DNA from: Gordionus sp. m RMFG-2023
Taxonomy: Eukaryota; Nematomorpha; Gordioida; Chordodea; Parachordodidae
Assembly (NCBI RefSeq): GCF_954871325.1
Contig: NC_088775.1
Coordinates: forward strand, 54,227,561-54,291,560
Direction of reading: 5' to 3'
Length of the DNA stretch: 64,000 bases
Shown: positions 1 through 11,920 of the stretch, in pieces
Numbering within the stretch: position 1 is the stretch's first letter
Layout of the letters: the number at the start of each line of letters is the position of its first letter
Notes under the pieces: model-generated
The model's input: only the letters and a program-made list of their open reading frames with translations
Told to the model about the DNA's origin: nothing
Database searches by the model: none
Position numbers and translations under genes: made by a program

Positions 1-780
1 AAAAATAACAAACAAAATTCTGACATAGAGAAAATAAGTATACTTAAAGCTAATAATTAATATAATATAAAGTATATAAAATATATTAGTTATACTAAGT
101 AAAAACCAACTAAAGGCTATTTAAAGCAATAAGATTAACAAATATATTTGTAATATGACAATTTAAATCTACTATAAAAATAACATGTATAAAATTTCAA
201 ATTTTTGAAAGTTTTTTGTTTTTCAAGAACTATAAAAATAACATGTATAAAAAATACTTGTAATATGTAGTTTAGGACTACTAATAAGGGTATTAAGGCA
301 AAAACTATTTTACTAATAAGGGTATTAAGGCAATAATAAGCCAAGCCCAGGCTGACACTCATATTATGTGGAGCTATAACCTACTCAAGATTGACCAAAA
401 ATAATAAGTTAAATTAAGACTAAACAAAAATATTGAAAGGCGACAAACGATAAGGTATACTAATAAAATATATTGAAAAAGTATATTAAGATCACAATTG
501 ATAAAAAATTTTAAGGTCAATATTGTACCTACTCAAGACTGACCAAAAATATTGTGTTAAATTAAGAACAAAAATATTGAAAGGCGACAAACGACAAGGT
601 ATACTAATAAAGTATATTGAAAAGTATATTCAAACCACAATTGATAAATACATTTTAAGGTTGATATTGTTATAATATAACAAAAGAAAAATAACAAATA
701 AAATTCTGACATATTGCCTAACCAGAGAAAATGAATATACATGATGTTAGATTAAAGCTGTATTATTTCATGATGAAAGA
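1..780. repeat. A+T-rich region with short direct duplications
   Basis: No convincing gene. A block of about 150 bases is tandemly duplicated (about 368-525 and 528-673); both copies contain 'attgaaaggcgacaaacga' and 'aaggtatactaataaa' and differ at scattered sites. Smaller duplications lie upstream: 'ctaataagggtattaaggca' occurs twice near 280-335, and 'ctataaaaataacatgtata' twice near 170-255. The start of the window also resembles 683-735 ('aaaattctgacat'). Two minus-strand reading frames here are leucine/phenylalanine/tyrosine-rich products of base composition, not genes. Confidence 0.65.
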
Positions 781-1032
781 AAAAGGAATATAAAAATATA
801 CCTGTATTGAGAAGACTAATTACAACTTAAGCATCATTTAGAAATAGGTTTCGAAAACAAAAGGAAAAAAAAAATTCTGACCTGTTCCAAATCTACTATA
901 CTTACAAATCTTGAGATATTAGTTGGCCTTCTAAGAAACGCTTTCAAGTTTGCATTGTCGTGTTTGTTGTCTGGCAAATGAATTGTATCATTTAGCCATT
1001 TATCAAATCATAGTAATCCAGATACTGTTCTA

Positions 1033-1272
1033 TTGCCCTCAGATAAAATGTTGAGGTGTTTGTCGAAATCATTGTGTGAAATTATAAGAAAATATTTCTT
1101 TTGCAATTATCCAGATTTAATTTTTTTAGGTAAGATGAAAAAGCATTTTGTACAATCATTAGATTGTATACAATTTCTCGAACCTTTTGAATATCCCAAA
1201 AAACAAGTAAAATTGAAATGGACATATTCTGATATTGACATTTATCAAATAAGTGACATGTTTGATGGCTAG
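1033..1272 (+). CDS. Hypothetical short reading frame, possible exon
   Basis: A 79-codon frame whose reading extends upstream of the methionine to about 975. The product is of mixed composition with charged residues, including a stretch reading LKWTYSDIDIYQISDMFDG near its end, which looks less like random A+T-rich translation than its neighbours do. I do not recognise a domain. It could be an exon or remnant of a transposon gene; the opposite strand is also open over part of it. No promoter, splice or poly-A evidence was found. Low confidence. Confidence 0.2.
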   Translation: MPSDKMLRCLSKSLCEIIRKYFFCNYPDLIFLGKMKKHFVQSLDCIQFLEPFEYPKKQVKLKWTYSDIDIYQISDMFDG

Positions 1273-4141
1273 TTTTCATAATTACTATTTTATTCATACA
1301 TATGATCATTAAATAATACTCTGAATAATATAGATTTTAGAGGTTATCTAAATATATTAAAATTCATAGATACTATAAAACACAATCAAAACAAAATATC
1401 TAATGGAGTTGAAATTATTTTTTAAAGATTTTTAATTAATTATAAAAAATAGCAAAAAGCTTGTAATTTTAATTTTATATAGATAATCTAATTTTTTATA
1501 TCCATTATGTTTTCTAAATAATATTTAATATATTTATATTTTGTGCATGATATAATTTAATATAATAAATAGGCGTAGCCATGATTTTCCTAAGGGGGGG
1601 GGGAATTAAAAATTACTGGGGGCTTCGCCCCAGACCCCATTTTTGGCGGGCCTTCGACCCCCTTTTTCCCGGCATATGGCCTAGTCTATATATAGTTATA
1701 AAATATTTTTACAAGATAGGAGGTTAATTTAAATAAAAAAAAATAAGCCTGAAACAAATATGAAATGTATTTATATTAGTTTATATAAAATATAATAAAT
1801 TACTTGTATATACATTAATATAAAAGCATGGTAATAATCTATTAACAAGTTTCAGAAATTTATTTATAAAAAGTAAGTAGACATATAGTTGATATTCCTC
1901 TATTATATAGAATTAGTTACAAAATACTAGGTAAAATTATACTTTTACAAACATATTTGACAGTTAGAGAATCAGGCTTGTTAACCGATCTTTTTAAAAC
2001 GATCGAATCCCGATCACGATCTTTTTTTCTATTTAAATTTCTGTAGGAAATTTCTGACCGATGCAAAATTAACTAATATATGTTATAAATTTATTGTAAT
2101 TAAATAATAATATAATATAACCGATGCAAAATTAACTAATATAAAAATAAATTAAATATGGTAGAAATTTATTGTAATTGAATAATAAATATAACAATTA
2201 TAATATATTTATTTATAATTAAAATTAGCTTTTAATAATAAAAATTTTTCTAAATTATCATCATTTAAACATCAGCGTCTTTCATTTAGAAGATGTTTAG
2301 CTTTACTAAACAAGAGCTCCACAGGAGCGCTTGATGGCAAAGGTGTATTATATTCAATAAATATTTTTTTTAAATTAATATAAGTATTAAAAATATTCAT
2401 GGAATCATCATTTGAATAAAAAATTTTTAATGGGACAAGCATTTTGTACAGTATTTTTCCCAAAAAAAGCATCAATGTCATCCATACATTCATTTGAGGT
2501 ATCCGCATATGGTTGTTCCTGCATACTTTCCAAATGGGCAAATAATTTCTTTTACCATCATATTTTGTGGCAGATTAATATAAGGCCAATTAAGTTTAAA
2601 TTTAGGGGGAATCATGGCTTCCAAAATGTTACTGTCTTCATACAGTGAAGGAAATCTATATTATGAAATGATAATTAATTTATTATTAAATAAGTGTTCA
2701 TTTTATTCATATAAATCAAATCAAGTATCTGCAAAACTTAACCCTTTTAAATTTTACAGTCAAGTCTGGCACATCATCTGTATGGCATTTATTTATATTT
2801 GGGTCATATCATAAATATTGATTAAGTGTAAACTTAATACTTAATATACAAAGAAATTAATATTGTAATTTATTTACAAAGAATATTAATCAAAATATTA
2901 GCTTAAGATTCAAATAATCTAATAAATTTTTAATGTCTTCAAAGGCCTATTAATATTTTACTAGATATCAGAGGTTTAGTAGAACTGGCTTGTTAAAAAT
3001 ATTTTACTAAATTTGCCAGATCTTTGCAATTTTTTAATATATTTTGCAGATATCTGATAATATAAAATAATTGCATAAAAAAATATTACCTTTTATCAAT
3101 ATCTCTAAGAACACTATCTACAAGGGGCTGACAATACCGCAGGCAGCTAAATTTCGTTAATTTATCTATCAATATCGATAGAACGGGAGTTAGATATCCC
3201 TGCTCCATATTATCCTCACCTATAAAATTTAAATTTATTTAGAGAATATCATTGTAATACTGTTGCATACTCTTTAACAAAAAAACATTCCTCTTGCCTA
3301 AACATTGCAAATCCAATTTGATCACATACTTGTTCTACTTTTGAAAACTTTTCAGAAAGCATCTTATCTATTAATTTCATGGATTGGTAATAAGAATTCC
3401 ATCTTGTCTTGTTGGGAGCTATTAAATATCTTCCCAATTTCTCCAATAAAATATCCGCCATTTTTGACGACATATTTTGTTTATTAACTAAAGCAAAACA
3501 TTTTGCAAAAGTGGATCTAGATATTCGTTTATAATTGAGATCACTATCTGCCATCTCCGCATCTGTTGTTGCAATAAGGTTAAGATTATGTCAACAACAA
3601 CTTTGATGTTTTGGTAGGCTGATAGTAGGAATAATTGGATCATCAACGGATTATATGTCATCCAAATTTATCAATTCCATATCATCACTACTATCTTCTT
3701 TATTTTCTCCAAAAACCCTAGAAAAAATAAATTTATTTAAATATTTTTTGCTAAATATTAATATTACTTAAATGCCTTGACAAAGTTGATTCCATTGTCA
3801 GTCACCATCTTCACCACCTTATTATGAATTTTATAGAACTTGTGGATACCCATAATTTCGTTGGCCAAAACATCATATGTTTGCCTCCCAATTATCCTCC
3901 TCACTGCCAAAGCGGCTGACCTTCTCTTGAAGGTTAACGGATCCAGCCAATGTGCAGTAAGTCCAATAAAAGCCCTAATATAATAAACATTATAAAATTC
4001 ATATAAATATAATATACCTTCAATGACCACTCCAACAATCAGCAGTGGTGCATACATAAGCAACTTCAGACAAATCTCTTATAAGATTTGTCGTCATATA
4101 AGAGAAGGAAGTAGATATTTTGTTGCCCAGTGTTTGGCGAC

Positions 4142-4433
4142 TAAAATATTTCTCATATTATTGAATTTATTAAATTTCAATTTCTTTATTTCAAAATCTA
4201 TTCTTCATATATCAATATATTACAATATATTTTTTCTTCTTTATTATAAAATATCTCAATTTTTTATCAAATCAATCCACAAAAAGTAAAAAGTTCATAT
4301 TTTTCAAAGTAAAACATCAATTTATAATATTATATCATATAATAAATATCTATTATTTTTTTTAAATACAAATTATTTTTATTTATCAATAATTATTTAA
4401 AAAGAAAATTAAATATATATGAGATATACATCA
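4142..4433 (-). repeat. Gypsy-1 3' LTR
   Basis: About 292 bases, matching 10755-11078 almost throughout. On the minus strand it begins TGATGTATATCTC and ends GAGAAATATTTTA. Abuts the target duplication GCGAC on its outer side. Confidence 0.92.
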
Positions 4434-4489
4434 CGCCCGCCTTACAAAAGACCAAGACATGAAAAAAAAACGCGAAAATAAATTTTACA

Positions 4490-5068
4490 TTATATGTCCT
4501 CTTCTTTATCTTTTAATATCTCCTCCTCTTCAGTTTCCATAACATTATATTTCTTTTGCCAATCATTATTGTTGGTCACTTTAATTACAGTTGAACCCAT
4601 TTTGGTTGAATTCTCATTCGTATTTTGCATCTTACCATAATATTTAAATTTGTTTTCAATCGGAGAATTTGATCCTCCCAATGTCTTAGCTTGTATTCCA
4701 TGTGATCTTTTTTCTGTTCTATTATATGTATTATGCGGCCACTGCCCATTACTATACTGTTTATTTCGAGATTCTAACTCATTGATTTTATTATAATTCT
4801 GGTATGCAACCCCCGGCTGTACTATATTATTTTTCCCACAATAATAATTTGTTCCTGGCACTTCATATATGTCACTAAGATGTTCCTCTGGTTCTTGATT
4901 CCGAAGAACGTTAGTTGGAATATTGCAATCTTTGATTTGATCTCCGAAATTTTGACAGCGAAAGCATCTTTTGAATACATCAGATTTAGGTTTTTTTATT
5001 CCCAATTTTTTTTTTATTATCCTCACATAGATTATTTGTTCGTGCGTCTCAATTTTGTAACTCATCAC
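4490..5068 (-). CDS. Gypsy-1 3' accessory frame with zinc-knuckle-like motif
   Basis: A 192-residue frame between integrase and the 3' LTR, the place where env lies in envelope-bearing relatives. There is no signal peptide, transmembrane segment or envelope feature. Instead a CX2C...C zinc-knuckle-like cluster sits near residues 35-48 (CFRCQNFGDQIKDC), followed by a hydrophilic asparagine/lysine/glutamate-rich tail with an acidic end (ETEEEEILKDKEED). It may be a nucleic-acid-binding accessory protein; function is unknown. Gypsy-2 carries a different frame with a CX2CX3HX4C knuckle in the same position. It is part of a fossil element. Confidence 0.6.
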   Translation of the reverse strand: MMSYKIETHEQIIYVRIIKKKLGIKKPKSDVFKRCFRCQNFGDQIKDCNIPTNVLRNQEPEEHLSDIYEVPGTNYYCGKNNIVQPGVAYQNYNKINELESRNKQYSNGQWPHNTYNRTEKRSHGIQAKTLGGSNSPIENKFKYYGKMQNTNENSTKMGSTVIKVTNNNDWQKKYNVMETEEEEILKDKEEDI

Positions 5069-5079
5069 AAGTTATAGAT

Positions 5080-6030
5080 ATTTTTTATTTTAAATAAATA
5101 CTCAAATTTATTTTTAATATAATTAATTAAATTTCTCTTTTAAAATAAATAATACTTATTAATTATTTATTTTTTTTATAAAATTTTTTTTTAAAATACA
5201 TAATTATTTATATATGGCCCCTGTATAATTTATATACAAAAATAATTTCTCCATTTTCTATAACATACATTATTTACATATTTCCCTTATGCAAATTATA
5301 TAAAGAAAGAAACTTTCCATGAAGACACAACTCATGTTTATTTTTAAAAAAAATTATTTTGTTTTTCACTTTTCTTTCCCTACAAGAAAATAACTAATTA
5401 GTAATTATCATTTTTAATAATCTTTCTCTTTATTAACATATACATTATTTACTATTACCCCTATGCCATTCAAATTAATAAACAATTTTCACGAAAACAT
5501 CATTTTTCTTTTAAAAAAAAATTTTTACTCTTCACTTTTCTTTCCCTAAAAGTGCATTAAATATAAGCCATTTATATATATAAATAAACTTATTTTCACT
5601 TTTCTTTCTCTGAAACAAAAACACACAAAACATTTTATTTAATTTTATCTTCTTTCTTTTAAGATAACATAAAAAAAATATTTCCTCATAAAATGATTTA
5701 TTTTCTGTTTAGTGTAAATCAAATTAATGATAATCTTCTCTATAACACAATAACATGATATTAAATAACATTTCTTTTAAAATGCTACTGATATCAGACT
5801 AATTTTAAAAAAAATTACTTTTGGCTTCCATAGTCTTATATTAATATTTAAAAACTGATACAAATATCAGATAAGAGTTCTGTCCTAAGAATTCTGTCCT
5901 AAAAAATTATAGGAACCACAATTCCGTTTTTTATGGACTAATTCCCCCTTTATTATATACCCTAATAAAATTGTTATGACCTACTCCCACAGTACCATCA
6001 TCAAATCGTATTGTACACAATTTATTCCCA
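5080..6030 (-). repeat. Gypsy-1 non-coding spacer with repeated polypurine-like tracts
   Basis: About 950 bases without a gene between integrase and the 3' frame. A diverged duplication of about 130-170 bases is visible (about 5262-5395 against 5436-5560). The motif CACTTTTCTTTCCCT occurs at about 5367 and 5533, with a variant at about 5597. On the element's own strand these are purine-rich (AGGGAAAGAAAAGTG), resembling polypurine tracts, though none lies next to the LTR. Confidence 0.6.
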
Positions 6031-6037
6031 ATATTAT

Positions 6038-8953
6038 CTATAACACAACCTTTCTCCCATTTTTTTTATGGTCAAAAAGTCTATCCCAAATAATCTTCTC
6101 CACAGGAAATTTCATATTGGTTTTTTCATAAGATAATATATTGTCAATTTCTTTTGACTTAAGAAAATCTAAGGGTAATCTGGTTCTTCTACCCAAAAAT
6201 AATTCAACAGGAGTAACTCCCTCTTTATTCCTTGAATTATTATAATATAATTGGGCTAACCATACGTCATTTTTTTCTTGTTTCGATTTTCTTAACCAAT
6301 TTTTCACTATGGCTACCATACTTTCAGCCTGGCCATTTGAGCTAGGATGATAAGGTGGAGTCAAAATATGTTTAATTTTAATTGAATTACAAAATTGCTT
6401 AAAATTTTCACTTATAAAAGCCGGACCTTCATTAGATACAATTATTTTAGGAATCCGAATTTAGCCCACAATTTTTGTGATAATTTAATAACAACTTTAG
6501 TTGTTAACCCTTGAACTTCTTCAAATTCAATCCATTTGGAATATGAATCCACAACCAAAAAATATGATTTTTTATCCAATTCAAAAAAATCAATGTGGAG
6601 ACGTTCCCATGGTTTATTTGATTTTGGCCACACTTGTCCCATCTCTTTACGGGGCATAACGGCACAAGTATTACATGGAACACATTATTTTGTAATTTTT
6701 TCTATATTATCCATCCCAGGCCACCACACATATTCACGAGCCCAAGATTTCATTTTAACTTGACCCTGGTGTCCTGCATGTAACAAATTAATTATTTTAG
6801 CACGTAATTTCAAAGGAATTACTGCCCTATTTCCTCTCATTAAACAATCATCCACCACGGATAATTCTTTTTCGAATTTTTGATAAATTTTATAATTATT
6901 TTTCCATGGTTTTTTTCCCGTTAAAAATAATTTTATTTGTCTCATGACTTTATCTCTTAAGTATATGATTTGAGATCTTCCCAAGTTGTAGGACCTCCCT
7001 TTAACATATATGATAGAGTACGCACTAATGCATCTTCTCTATCAATAATCATGTTATCAATTATTTCAGGAGTAGCACAACCTGCCCCTAATCTCGATAA
7101 TATATCTGGCAAATGATTTTCTCTACCTCGCCGATATTTTATATCTACGTTAAAACTTCCCACAAGTAACAACCACCGTTGTAACCTCGGGGACATCATT
7201 AATTCTTTGTTATCTTTCTTGAACAAATGAATTAATGGTTTATGATCGGTATAAATTACAAATTTTTTACCGATTAAATATTCGCGACATTTGGTTAATC
7301 CAAAAATAATCGCTAAGGCCTCCTGTTCTAAAACAGATTACCTCGTTTCAACTTCATGAAATATTCTCGAAAAAAATATAATTGGTCTCTCTAAACCATC
7401 AATGACATGTAATAATGCGCCTCCGACACCACAGCAAGAATTTTGTTAAAACACACTAAAATTGGTTCCTCACCAATTTTTCTCTTTAAATTTTCAAAAG
7501 CATTTCTTTGTTCAATTTTCCATTCAAAATTAACACCTTTTTTTAATAAGTCATATAATGGAGCTGCTATTTTTGCAAAATTATCCACAAATCTATGATA
7601 TAATTTATCACACCCATAAAAGACTGCACTTCAGCTTTATTACTAGGCTGATTTATGTTTAAAATATTTTTTAAATTTTTATCAAGCGGTTTCACTTCAG
7701 TTTCATTAATTTGATGACCCAAATATACTATTTCGGTGACACCAAGAATGCTTTTCTCTTTACTAGCTTTTAAACCTTTATCTTGAATTCTCTTGAAAAC
7801 CTCTTCAAGACGTTGATTATGTTGTTCTGGCGTCAATCCAGTTATCAACACATCATCCATGTAATAAAATACGCCTTCCAAACCCTGGAAAACTGATGCC
7901 ATTGTTCTCTGAAAAATCGGTGCAGATACACTTAACCCAAAAGGTAATCTACAAAACGCAAATAATCCTTTAGGCGTTGTAATTGTCAACAATTTACGAA
8001 TTTCTTCTTTCAAAGGCAATTGTAAATATGCTGATGAAAAGTCAACTTTTGAAAAATATTTGGCTCCCTTTAAATTTGCCAAAATTTCTTCAATTCGAGG
8101 TAATGGATATTTCACTTCCACAACTCATTTGTTAAGTGTTACTCGAAAATCTGCACATAATCTAAGTTTTCCATTTTTTTTAACAGGTACTAATGGTGTA
8201 GCCCATTCACTTTATTCCACAGGAATAATAATACCATCATTAACCCATTTATCTAATTCTTCGTTGATTTCTTTTTTCCACTCAAAAGGAACTCTACGAC
8301 ACGCTAAGAAAATAGGTGAAAATCCCTCTTTTAATTTTAAATCCACTTGATAATCATTTAGACATCCCAAAGTGTCTTCAAAAATTATACCATATTTTTC
8401 CACTAAAATAGGTATAGCATTTTTAACTCTATATAATTCATTAATTTCATTATTAATTTTTTTATCATTATCAATTTCATTATTGATCTTATATTGATTT
8501 GAATCTATCATGGATTTTGCAGGATATTCTTATTAATGATAGATTCTTTCGCTTCACTCATTAATTTATTCATTTCCCTTTCTTTAAGCTTTTCCCTGAC
8601 TTCATTAGCCATTATTTTTCTTTCAGCATTATCTCTTGCCAATTCGCTATCAAATATAAATAAATCCCAATAATTATTTCTAGGTCCAAGTTTGCTAATC
8701 CAATCCCAACCCATAATTGTTTCAACATTTTTTTCCACTATTCATAAATCCAAATACGAATATCATGAAAAAGAACATCCCACTGCGTTTTACCCAAAAC
8801 TTTGATTTCAGATCCATCAAATTGTTTTATACACATATTTATTTTTTCAATGATATCATTAGGCCAATATTTATAAAAATTTTCACAAGACATGATTGAA
8901 ATACTTGCCCCGGTATCAAATAACATTTCAACAATATGTTCATCAATTTCCAA
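6038..8953 (-). mobile_element. Gypsy-1 pol region: protease, RT, RNase H, integrase (fossil)
   Basis: Parts by position on the minus strand: aspartic protease at 8738-8953 (LFDTGASISIMS); reverse transcriptase from about 8212-8511 through 7567-8121, with the catalytic box YYMDD; RT-RNase H connection at 7391-7588 (APLYDLLKKG); end of RNase H at 6957-7226 (IKYRRGRENHLPDILSRL); integrase zinc-binding region at 6685-6984 (GHQGQVKMKSWAREYVWWPGM); integrase core from 6442-6657 to 6038-6364 (DFFELDKKSYFLVVDSYSKW; YHPSSNGQAESMVAIVKNWL). These motifs identify a Ty3/Gypsy pol. The region is broken at several points and cannot give one polyprotein. Confidence 0.92.
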
Positions 8954-9461
8954 ATTTATATGAGGACATGAACTTTGTTCAATTGTTCCTTCATCACTTA
9001 TTTTTCAATTACTTTCATTGGCTGAATAGTATTTATTATAATCTCTTTTTCAATACAATTAATATTCATACCTAAATTCATCTCAGAATTTAAAGATCTC
9101 TGAATCTCATTTATGTTTTTATTAAAAATCTCTCCTAGATATTTCTCACTTGTTTGATTACAATAATCCTTTTTATTCAGATTATTGGTTAATTTAAATT
9201 TTTTTATTTCATCAAAATGACAATAAAAATTTCCTACATTACAATTCTATTTATTCGAGTTAAATTTAAATGTATAATCATCATTCCCATGATGATTATC
9301 TATTTTATTATATATATCCATAAAATTTTTAATAAAACTATATATATCAAAATATTTATTATTCTCTAAATATGATTTTTCTATTTTTATATGATTCTCT
9401 TTCAAATCATATAGTCACTGTGACCCACTCACACTTTGGATACAATGTATGGCAATGTGTC

Positions 9462-10103
9462 CTATTTCTTCACATTTGAAACACATTCTATCATTGTCTG
9501 TATTGTATATGCTTTATCCATATTTGTAATACTAGGATATTGTATATTTCGAACCACTGGATTTATCACTACCGATTTTCGTTGCGGAAATCCACTTTTG
9601 AAATTTGCTTCTTTCACCATGCAATTTCTTTTTATATGTCCTACAAAACCACATCTATGACACACTATGTCATTTTTTTCACTTGGTTTTGCAGTCACAT
9701 TCTCATTAGTTTTTCTGTCTCTTGAATAACAATTTTTACCGATATGTCCTTTTCTTCGACAAAGTTCACAACTTTCAATTATATTATTATTATTTTTAAT
9801 TTTTAAGTTGGAAACATCTCTGGACAAATTTTTCATATTTTCTCTCATTTCTCTAATTTCACGTAAAATTAGAGATTCCTCTATACTTTGTCTCAAAGTA
9901 TTATTGGTATTATTATTTTTCAAAATTTCTACTGGTTTCTCGATTAAAACCTCAGAAATTTGCCTTTTAAATTCTATCACAATTGAATTTAATTTTTTAT
10001 TTATATCCTTCGATATGTCAATATTTTGAGGAAAATTAAATACTTCACCCGTATCTAATATTTTCTCGGATTTTTCTTCCAGTATAACATTTTTTTTTAC
10101 CAT
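9462..10103 (-). mobile_element. Gypsy-1 gag region with two CCHC zinc knuckles (fossil)
   Basis: A 213-residue frame. The first part is predicted helical and hydrophilic (EESLILREIREMRENMKNL, coiled-coil-like). It is followed by two CCHC knuckles, CELCRRKGHIGKNC and CHRCGFVGHIKRNC, both CX2CX4HX4C and typical of the nucleocapsid part of Gag. It lies just 5' of the protease on the element strand and just 3' of the membrane-segment frame at 10097-10459. Confidence 0.85.
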
Positions 10104-10459
10104 TTAAATTTTTTAATTCTAACAAAATTAAATGTAAACTTTTTGATATCTTCAGAAATATCTGGAGATTTCACCAAAACTTTAGGAATTAAATTTTCAG
10201 TATTTGTATTTTTTATATCATTTTCTCTATTTTTAAGAGATCTTCTTTTTATTTTCCTTATTACTTGTTTCATTATAATTAAGATTACATAAAACACAAA
10301 AAAAATTACTACAGTAATGACATTATTGGTCACATCCACTTTATTAAAGTTTGAATTAAAAATTTTATTAAAATTACTCTTAAAATTTGCCATTTTATTA
10401 ATATTATACTTATTATAATTATCATTAAAATAAAAAGCCATTTTTTCATTAATTACCAA
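10097..10459 (-). CDS. Gypsy-1 5' frame with a single transmembrane segment
   Basis: A 120-residue frame at the 5' end of the element. It begins with an asparagine/lysine/phenylalanine-rich stretch, then has about 20 hydrophobic residues (VITVVIFFVFYVILIIM), then a strongly basic run (KQVIRKIKRRSLKNR). This is the signature of a signal-anchor or single-pass membrane protein. It precedes, in a different frame, the zinc-knuckle region. A similar hydrophobic-then-basic segment lies upstream of the zinc knuckles of Gypsy-2 near 41350-41470. Membrane targeting of Gag is an inference; no homologue is claimed. Confidence 0.55.
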   Translation of the reverse strand: MVINEKMAFYFNDNYNKYNINKMANFKSNFNKIFNSNFNKVDVTNNVITVVIFFVFYVILIIMKQVIRKIKRRSLKNRENDIKNTNTENLIPKVLVKSPDISEDIKKFTFNFVRIKKFKW

Positions 10460-10754
10460 AAATTTAAAATTTTATCTCATATATTTCTAATTTTAATCCA
10501 AAAAATCTTACTATTGCGTTGTGTAATTTATAATACAAAAAAAAATTTCTTACCTTTATATATATCCGGAATTACTATTATTTTGAGGAACCCGGTCCTA
10601 GAAAATCTTTTTCTTGATTAATAACATCTGAAATCTATTTTTATAAAACACTCTTTTGTTTTATTTTTTCCTCTAAATATCTTAGTTTTTATATTTTTCT
10701 CTAACTTATTTTTTCCCTAATAAGTGTTCACGAATCCTGGTCGTTCGGTACCAA

Positions 10755-11078
10755 TAAAATATTTCTCATATAATTGAATTTATTAAATTTCAATTTCTTT
10801 ATTTCAAAATCTATTCTTCATATATCAATATATTACAATATAATTTTTCTTCTTTTTTATAAAATATCTCAATTTTTTATCAAATCAATCCACAAAAAGT
10901 AAAAATGTTCATATTTTTCAAAGTAAAACATCAATTTATAATATTATATCATATAATAAATATCTATTTTTTTTTAAATACAATTATTTTATTGGTTGAC
11001 ATTAAATTTTTCAATAATTATTTTTATTTATCAATAATTATTTAAAAAGAAAATTAAATATATATGAGATATACATCA
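10755..11078 (-). repeat. Gypsy-1 5' LTR
   Basis: About 324 bases, the promoter-side LTR for this minus-strand element. It matches 4142-4433 except for about half a dozen small differences and one ~30-base segment containing ttggttgacatt that the other copy lacks. Outer flank is GCGAC. Confidence 0.92.
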
Positions 11079-11484
11079 GCGACAAATAATTTTTGTCGCA
11101 AGAGAAAAAGTTTTATTCATTTTTTCAAATGAAGGATCATCAACCAGAGACAGTGGTTGGAAGGTGTCAATAATAAAATCCATGATAACCTTGTCTGCTG
11201 TTTTTTGCGATACAGCTGGAATGTTTAGATTGTTAAAATTTAATTTAGATTGTCTGGATTTGCAACCAGAACCACTTTGGTTTTACAATGATATATTTTT
11301 TTTGTGTAGAGAATTCGTTGAGGTACTGTGCTTTTTCTTTATAAAAGAAAAAAATAGTATGTATCAAAGTTGGATGAAAATAACTTCTCCTGAATCAAAT
11401 TTCATTTTTAAAATTTTATATGGAAATTTAAAGTTAAAAAAAACAATGTGCAGGCTGAATGTAAAACCTATATAAAAAAAATGA

Positions 11485-11920
11485 TAAAGGGTTTAACACA
11501 AATTTTGTTAAACATATTAAAGTATATTATTTAATTTATATATGGTTAAAAAAGGTTCATATAGGTTATTTTAAATTTTAAGTTTACAATTATTGTCTTT
11601 GTCTATCATTATTAAAAGTTGCCCAAGATGATATGGGCTAAAGATTTTGTTAAAATATTTTCCTGTATATGAATATAATTAGCCTTTTTGGCATTTAAGA
11701 ACTATGGATTAAGGGTTCAACAAATTTTGTTAAACACATTAAAGTATGTTTTATTAGTGGTTAAAAGGTGGTAGGTTATCTTAAAAATTTTAGTTTACAA
11801 TATTGTCTATCATTATTAAAAGTTGCCCAAGATGATATGGGCCAAAGATTTTGATAAAGTATTTTCCTATTATGAATATTATGAGGCTTTTTGGCATTTA
11901 AGAACTTATGGATTGAGTCA
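11485..11920. repeat. Tandem duplication of about 210-225 bases inside hAT-1
   Basis: Two adjacent copies (about 11485-11709 and 11710-11920) share 'aaagttgcccaagatgatat' and 'tttttggcatttaagaact', with scattered differences. They lie in the non-coding stretch between the first coding piece of hAT-1 (ending about 12530) and its core (from about 11230), probably an intron. Confidence 0.75.

Larger units (their letters stand above)
4142..11078 (-). mobile_element. Ty3/Gypsy LTR retrotransposon Gypsy-1 (fossil, broken)
   Basis: Minus-strand element with two LTRs (4142-4433 and 10755-11078) and a 5-base target duplication GCGAC at 4137-4141 and 11079-11083. Parts in transcription order are: a membrane-segment frame, gag-type zinc knuckles, protease, reverse transcriptase, RNase H, integrase, a long A+T-rich spacer and a 3' zinc-knuckle frame. 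The RT-before-integrase order defines Ty3/Gypsy. Inside the 5' LTR (minus strand) a TGG-starting candidate primer-binding site follows at about 10753. The LTRs are nearly identical apart from one ~30-base length difference, so insertion is recent. The coding region is broken, with roughly ten interruptions. Confidence 0.93.

Noticed and set aside
135-742. Two minus-strand frames rich in Leu, Phe, Tyr
   Set aside because: Low-complexity A+T-rich translation overlapping duplicated DNA; no domain.
11164-11475. 103-codon plus-strand frame
   Set aside because: It overlaps the minus-strand hAT-1 transposase core (FIIDTFQPLSLVDDPSF), which explains the region.
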